A stretch of 64,000 nucleotides of DNA from CAUZFZ01 sp963579025 (GTDB taxonomy: Bacteria > Planctomycetota > Planctomycetia > Planctomycetales > Planctomycetaceae): NCBI GenBank assembly GCA_963579025.1, contig CAUZFZ010000019.1:1-64000 (forward strand), given 5' to 3'. Under the pieces are notes generated by a model. That model did no database searches. It was given only the letters and a program-made list of their open reading frames with translations, and was not told the origin of the DNA. Positions 62,266 to 64,000 of the stretch are shown piece by piece. The position numbers were made by a program, and so were the translations under genes. Numbering within the stretch: position 1 is the first letter of the stretch; every line of letters begins with the position of its first letter.

Positions 62266-64000
62266 TCAGTTGCCCGTACTCGCAGTCTTAAATGTCTCTA
62301 CGAGCCGCTCCTTCAGATCGTTGACTGTCACGTTGTTGGAAATCACACGACCGGTGCGGTCGAGGAGGAACATCGTCGGCACGGACAGGATGCCGTACTC
62401 CTGAGCCAGCGGCGCATCGAGGCCGCCGGGCTGATGGATGTTGGGCCATGTGATGCGGTTCTGCTTCGTGAAGCCCGTCAGGTCGGATGTCTGTCCATCA
62501 AGATTGATGCCCACGATCTCGAAGCCGCGGTCTACGTACTGTTCATACATGGCGCGCAGGACGGGCACCTCCTGGACGAACGGCGGCGACCACGAAGCCC
62601 AGAACACCACCAGCACGACTTTGCCCCGCAGTCCGCTGACATCCACCTGCCGACCGTTCGGCGCTGGTCCGACCAGCTTCAGGGATTTGCCTTTCAAATC
62701 GATGCGTTTCAGAGCACCCGACGCCCGGATGCCCGCCGGATTCTCACCGTGCTTCTGCTTAAGGTTCGTGTACCACTGCCGAGCCTCGTTGGCCTTGCCG
62801 CTGAATTCGGCATTCATGGCCAGTTGCAGCATTGCGTCGGCCGTGTCTTCCGCTTGCGGGTAGTCGTCGACGAAGACTCTCAAATCAGCCAGCCACCTTT
62901 CCTGAATCTTCTGCTGATCCTCCTGACTCTTCGCTGTCCTTAGATTGACGCTGTAGCCTGACAGCAGTTGGCGGTACTCGGCATACGCGACCAGTTCCTT
63001 GCTGCTGGCACCGGTTCGCTGTTTCAGAATCTGCCGGACCTGACCCATGCGCACGCCGGCGCGGCTGTCACCAGCCTGCATACCTGAAGCCAGCCCGTTC
63101 ACCAGCTGACGCACCCACGTGTCGTAGTCTTCGGGCGACGCCTCCACGACGATCTGTTCCAGAATCACATTGCGCTGCTGAATGTGGCGCAGCACGAGTG
63201 CTGGCGGGGCGTCCGCAGCCGGCGGCTTTTCGTCGAGTGTCTGCAACTGCCGGATCAGACTCTGCATTTTGTCCGAGAGCGCTTGCGGCGCAGCCTGCCC
63301 CGTCAAGGCCTCGGGTCGCATCAGGATGCCGCCCGCCACCTCGATCGTATTACCCACCATCGGCCTGGGCACCTGCGTCAGTTTCCAGACCTCTCCAACT
63401 CTGACCATCTCGCCGAGCTGCACAAACCCATGTTTTCCGCCGGTCTCGACAATGGCCATCGCCCCTTCGTAGACCATCAGATCGACGGCGGCTTTCCCGT
63501 CATCGGCCGGAATCGTTCCGGGCAATCGAGCGTCGAAACGATTCCACTTCGACTGGTTAGTCAGGGCGCGGGACACACCGAGGAATTCTCGCATCTTCGC
63601 TTCGGGCGACTTGACGGATTCCAGCAATTCGGTCGTCAGCTTCTGGTTCAGACCCAATGCCTTCAGGTCGTCGCGATTGATCAGCACGGTCGACAGCAGT
63701 CGGGCGTCGGCCTTCGCCATGGCAGTGATCGCGACCTGCGAAGCTTCTTCGGCCGACAACTGCTTCCAGTTGTCGATCTTGCCGTCTTCGTTCGCATCAG
63801 TACCCCAGCGCGAACCGCCGGTGTTCAGCCAGCGCGACTGGTCGATCTTGTTGTTGAAGTTCGAATCAACATCCCGATAGACCTCAATCCCCATGTGGTA
63901 GTAGCGCCACTGGTCAATGTAGCGGTCCTTGTTTGTGTCGACGTATCGCCGCAGGATCTGCCCGTCGGGAGCGAAGACCGCGAACCCGGACACTCCGGCG
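62266..64000 (-). CDS. Partial TlpA-like thioredoxin-fold protein lacking the CxxC, with EF-hand-like N-terminus (start beyond right edge)
   Basis: A frame of at least 578 codons, open to the right edge; a GTG at 63993 is possible but the protein probably begins outside. Residues near the start contain calcium-binding-like repeats (DTNKDRYIDQWRYY, DVDSNFNNKIDQSRW, DANEDGKIDNWK). A long helical middle follows. The C-terminal about 140 residues are a TlpA/ResA-type thioredoxin domain (GPAPNGRQVDVSGLRGKVVLVVFW, then YGILSVPTMFLLDRTGRV with the cis-Pro). At the active site WASWSPPF replaces WCxxC, so both redox cysteines are gone. Probably a binding or scaffold protein rather than a thiol reductase. 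Confidence 0.82.
   Translation of the reverse strand, partial: AGVSGFAVFAPDGQILRRYVDTNKDRYIDQWRYYHMGIEVYRDVDSNFNNKIDQSRWLNTGGSRWGTDANEDGKIDNWKQLSAEEASQVAITAMAKADARLLSTVLINRDDLKALGLNQKLTTELLESVKSPEAKMREFLGVSRALTNQSKWNRFDARLPGTIPADDGKAAVDLMVYEGAMAIVETGGKHGFVQLGEMVRVGEVWKLTQVPRPMVGNTIEVAGGILMRPEALTGQAAPQALSDKMQSLIRQLQTLDEKPPAADAPPALVLRHIQQRNVILEQIVVEASPEDYDTWVRQLVNGLASGMQAGDSRAGVRMGQVRQILKQRTGASSKELVAYAEYRQLLSGYSVNLRTAKSQEDQQKIQERWLADLRVFVDDYPQAEDTADAMLQLAMNAEFSGKANEARQWYTNLKQKHGENPAGIRASGALKRIDLKGKSLKLVGPAPNGRQVDVSGLRGKVVLVVFWASWSPPFVQEVPVLRAMYEQYVDRGFEIVGINLDGQTSDLTGFTKQNRITWPNIHQPGGLDAPLAQEYGILSVPTMFLLDRTGRVISNNVTVNDLKERLVETFKTASTGN

Noticed and set aside
62395..62460. Intact thiol-disulfide oxidoreductase (TlpA/ResA) function
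   Set aside because: The active-site cysteines are absent, so an oxidoreductase name would be misleading.

Overview
The window reads as chromosomal DNA of a planctomycete (Planctomycetota, most likely order Planctomycetales). This rests on families typical of that phylum: a DUF1501 Tat-secreted protein, a DUF1080 protein, a PPC-domain secreted protein, a serine/threonine kinase fused to WD40 repeats and translationally coupled to an ECF sigma factor, LamG and PQQ-type propellers, and many secreted or lipoprotein genes of unknown function. The DNA is moderately GC-rich, and many genes have weak or no Shine-Dalgarno sequence. No rRNA, tRNA, CRISPR array, prophage or transposase was found.

Layout. 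1-5.6 kb: a partial membrane protein, a Bax inhibitor-1/YccA homologue, DUF1326 and Ldh-family genes (+), then a VWA protein and a LolA-like secreted protein (-). 5.8-9.3 kb: three exported proteins in a row, two of them paralogues and the third a DUF11 lipoprotein. 9.6-13.1 kb: DUF1501, an arylsulfotransferase-like propeller and an alpha/beta hydrolase. 13.1-20.4 kb (-): PhyH dioxygenase, PPC protein, zinc-ribbon membrane protein, beta-propeller and S41 protease. 21.2-23.7 kb: FtsW/RodA and TruD. 23.7-28.9 kb (-): DUF1080, kinase-WD40 and ECF sigma factor. 29.3-34.8 kb (+): an anchored coiled-coil protein, rhomboid protease and the cytoplasmic/inner-membrane Tad motor (TadA/CpaF, TadB, TadC). 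34.8-41.0 kb (-): a complete nqrABCDEF operon for the Na+-translocating NADH:quinone reductase. 41.3-45.2 kb (+): a degenerate sulfatase-like protein, MurJ and RuvA. 45.2-49.7 kb: an ECF sigma factor, a PQQ propeller and a POT-like transporter. 49.7-57.0 kb (-): DUF4349 lipoprotein, GNAT, Hsp20, acyl-CoA dehydrogenase, LamG and MFS genes. 57.2-58.9 kb (+): HpcH/HpaI aldolase and SDR. 59.0-59.9 kb (+): a Xre/RES toxin-antitoxin pair. 60.0-64 kb (-): asparagine synthetase and a TlpA-like protein that has lost its CxxC and runs off the right edge.

The genes are a mixture of housekeeping (truD, ruvA, murJ, ftsW/rodA, asnB, nqr) and accessory secreted/regulatory functions. Several neighbours are translationally coupled by overlapping start/stop codons: sigma-kinase, PPC-PhyH, Hsp20-GNAT, antitoxin-toxin, nqrB-C-D and the DUF11 lipoprotein.

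The most striking non-coding feature is a dense, heterogeneous set of about a dozen long inverted-repeat elements of roughly 25-200 bp. They lie almost entirely between genes, and each has a different sequence. One has entered the asnB reading frame as an in-frame peptide (GEAPAEP), and another sits inside the nqr operon between nqrE and nqrF. The best example is a 200-bp fold-back element around 20.7-20.9 kb whose two 18-bp palindromes differ by compensatory changes. I see no single large unknown system. The best candidates for new biology are these repeat families, the paralogous secreted-protein cluster at 5.8-9.3 kb, and several pseudo-enzymes (a sulfatase without its catalytic motif and a thioredoxin fold without cysteines).
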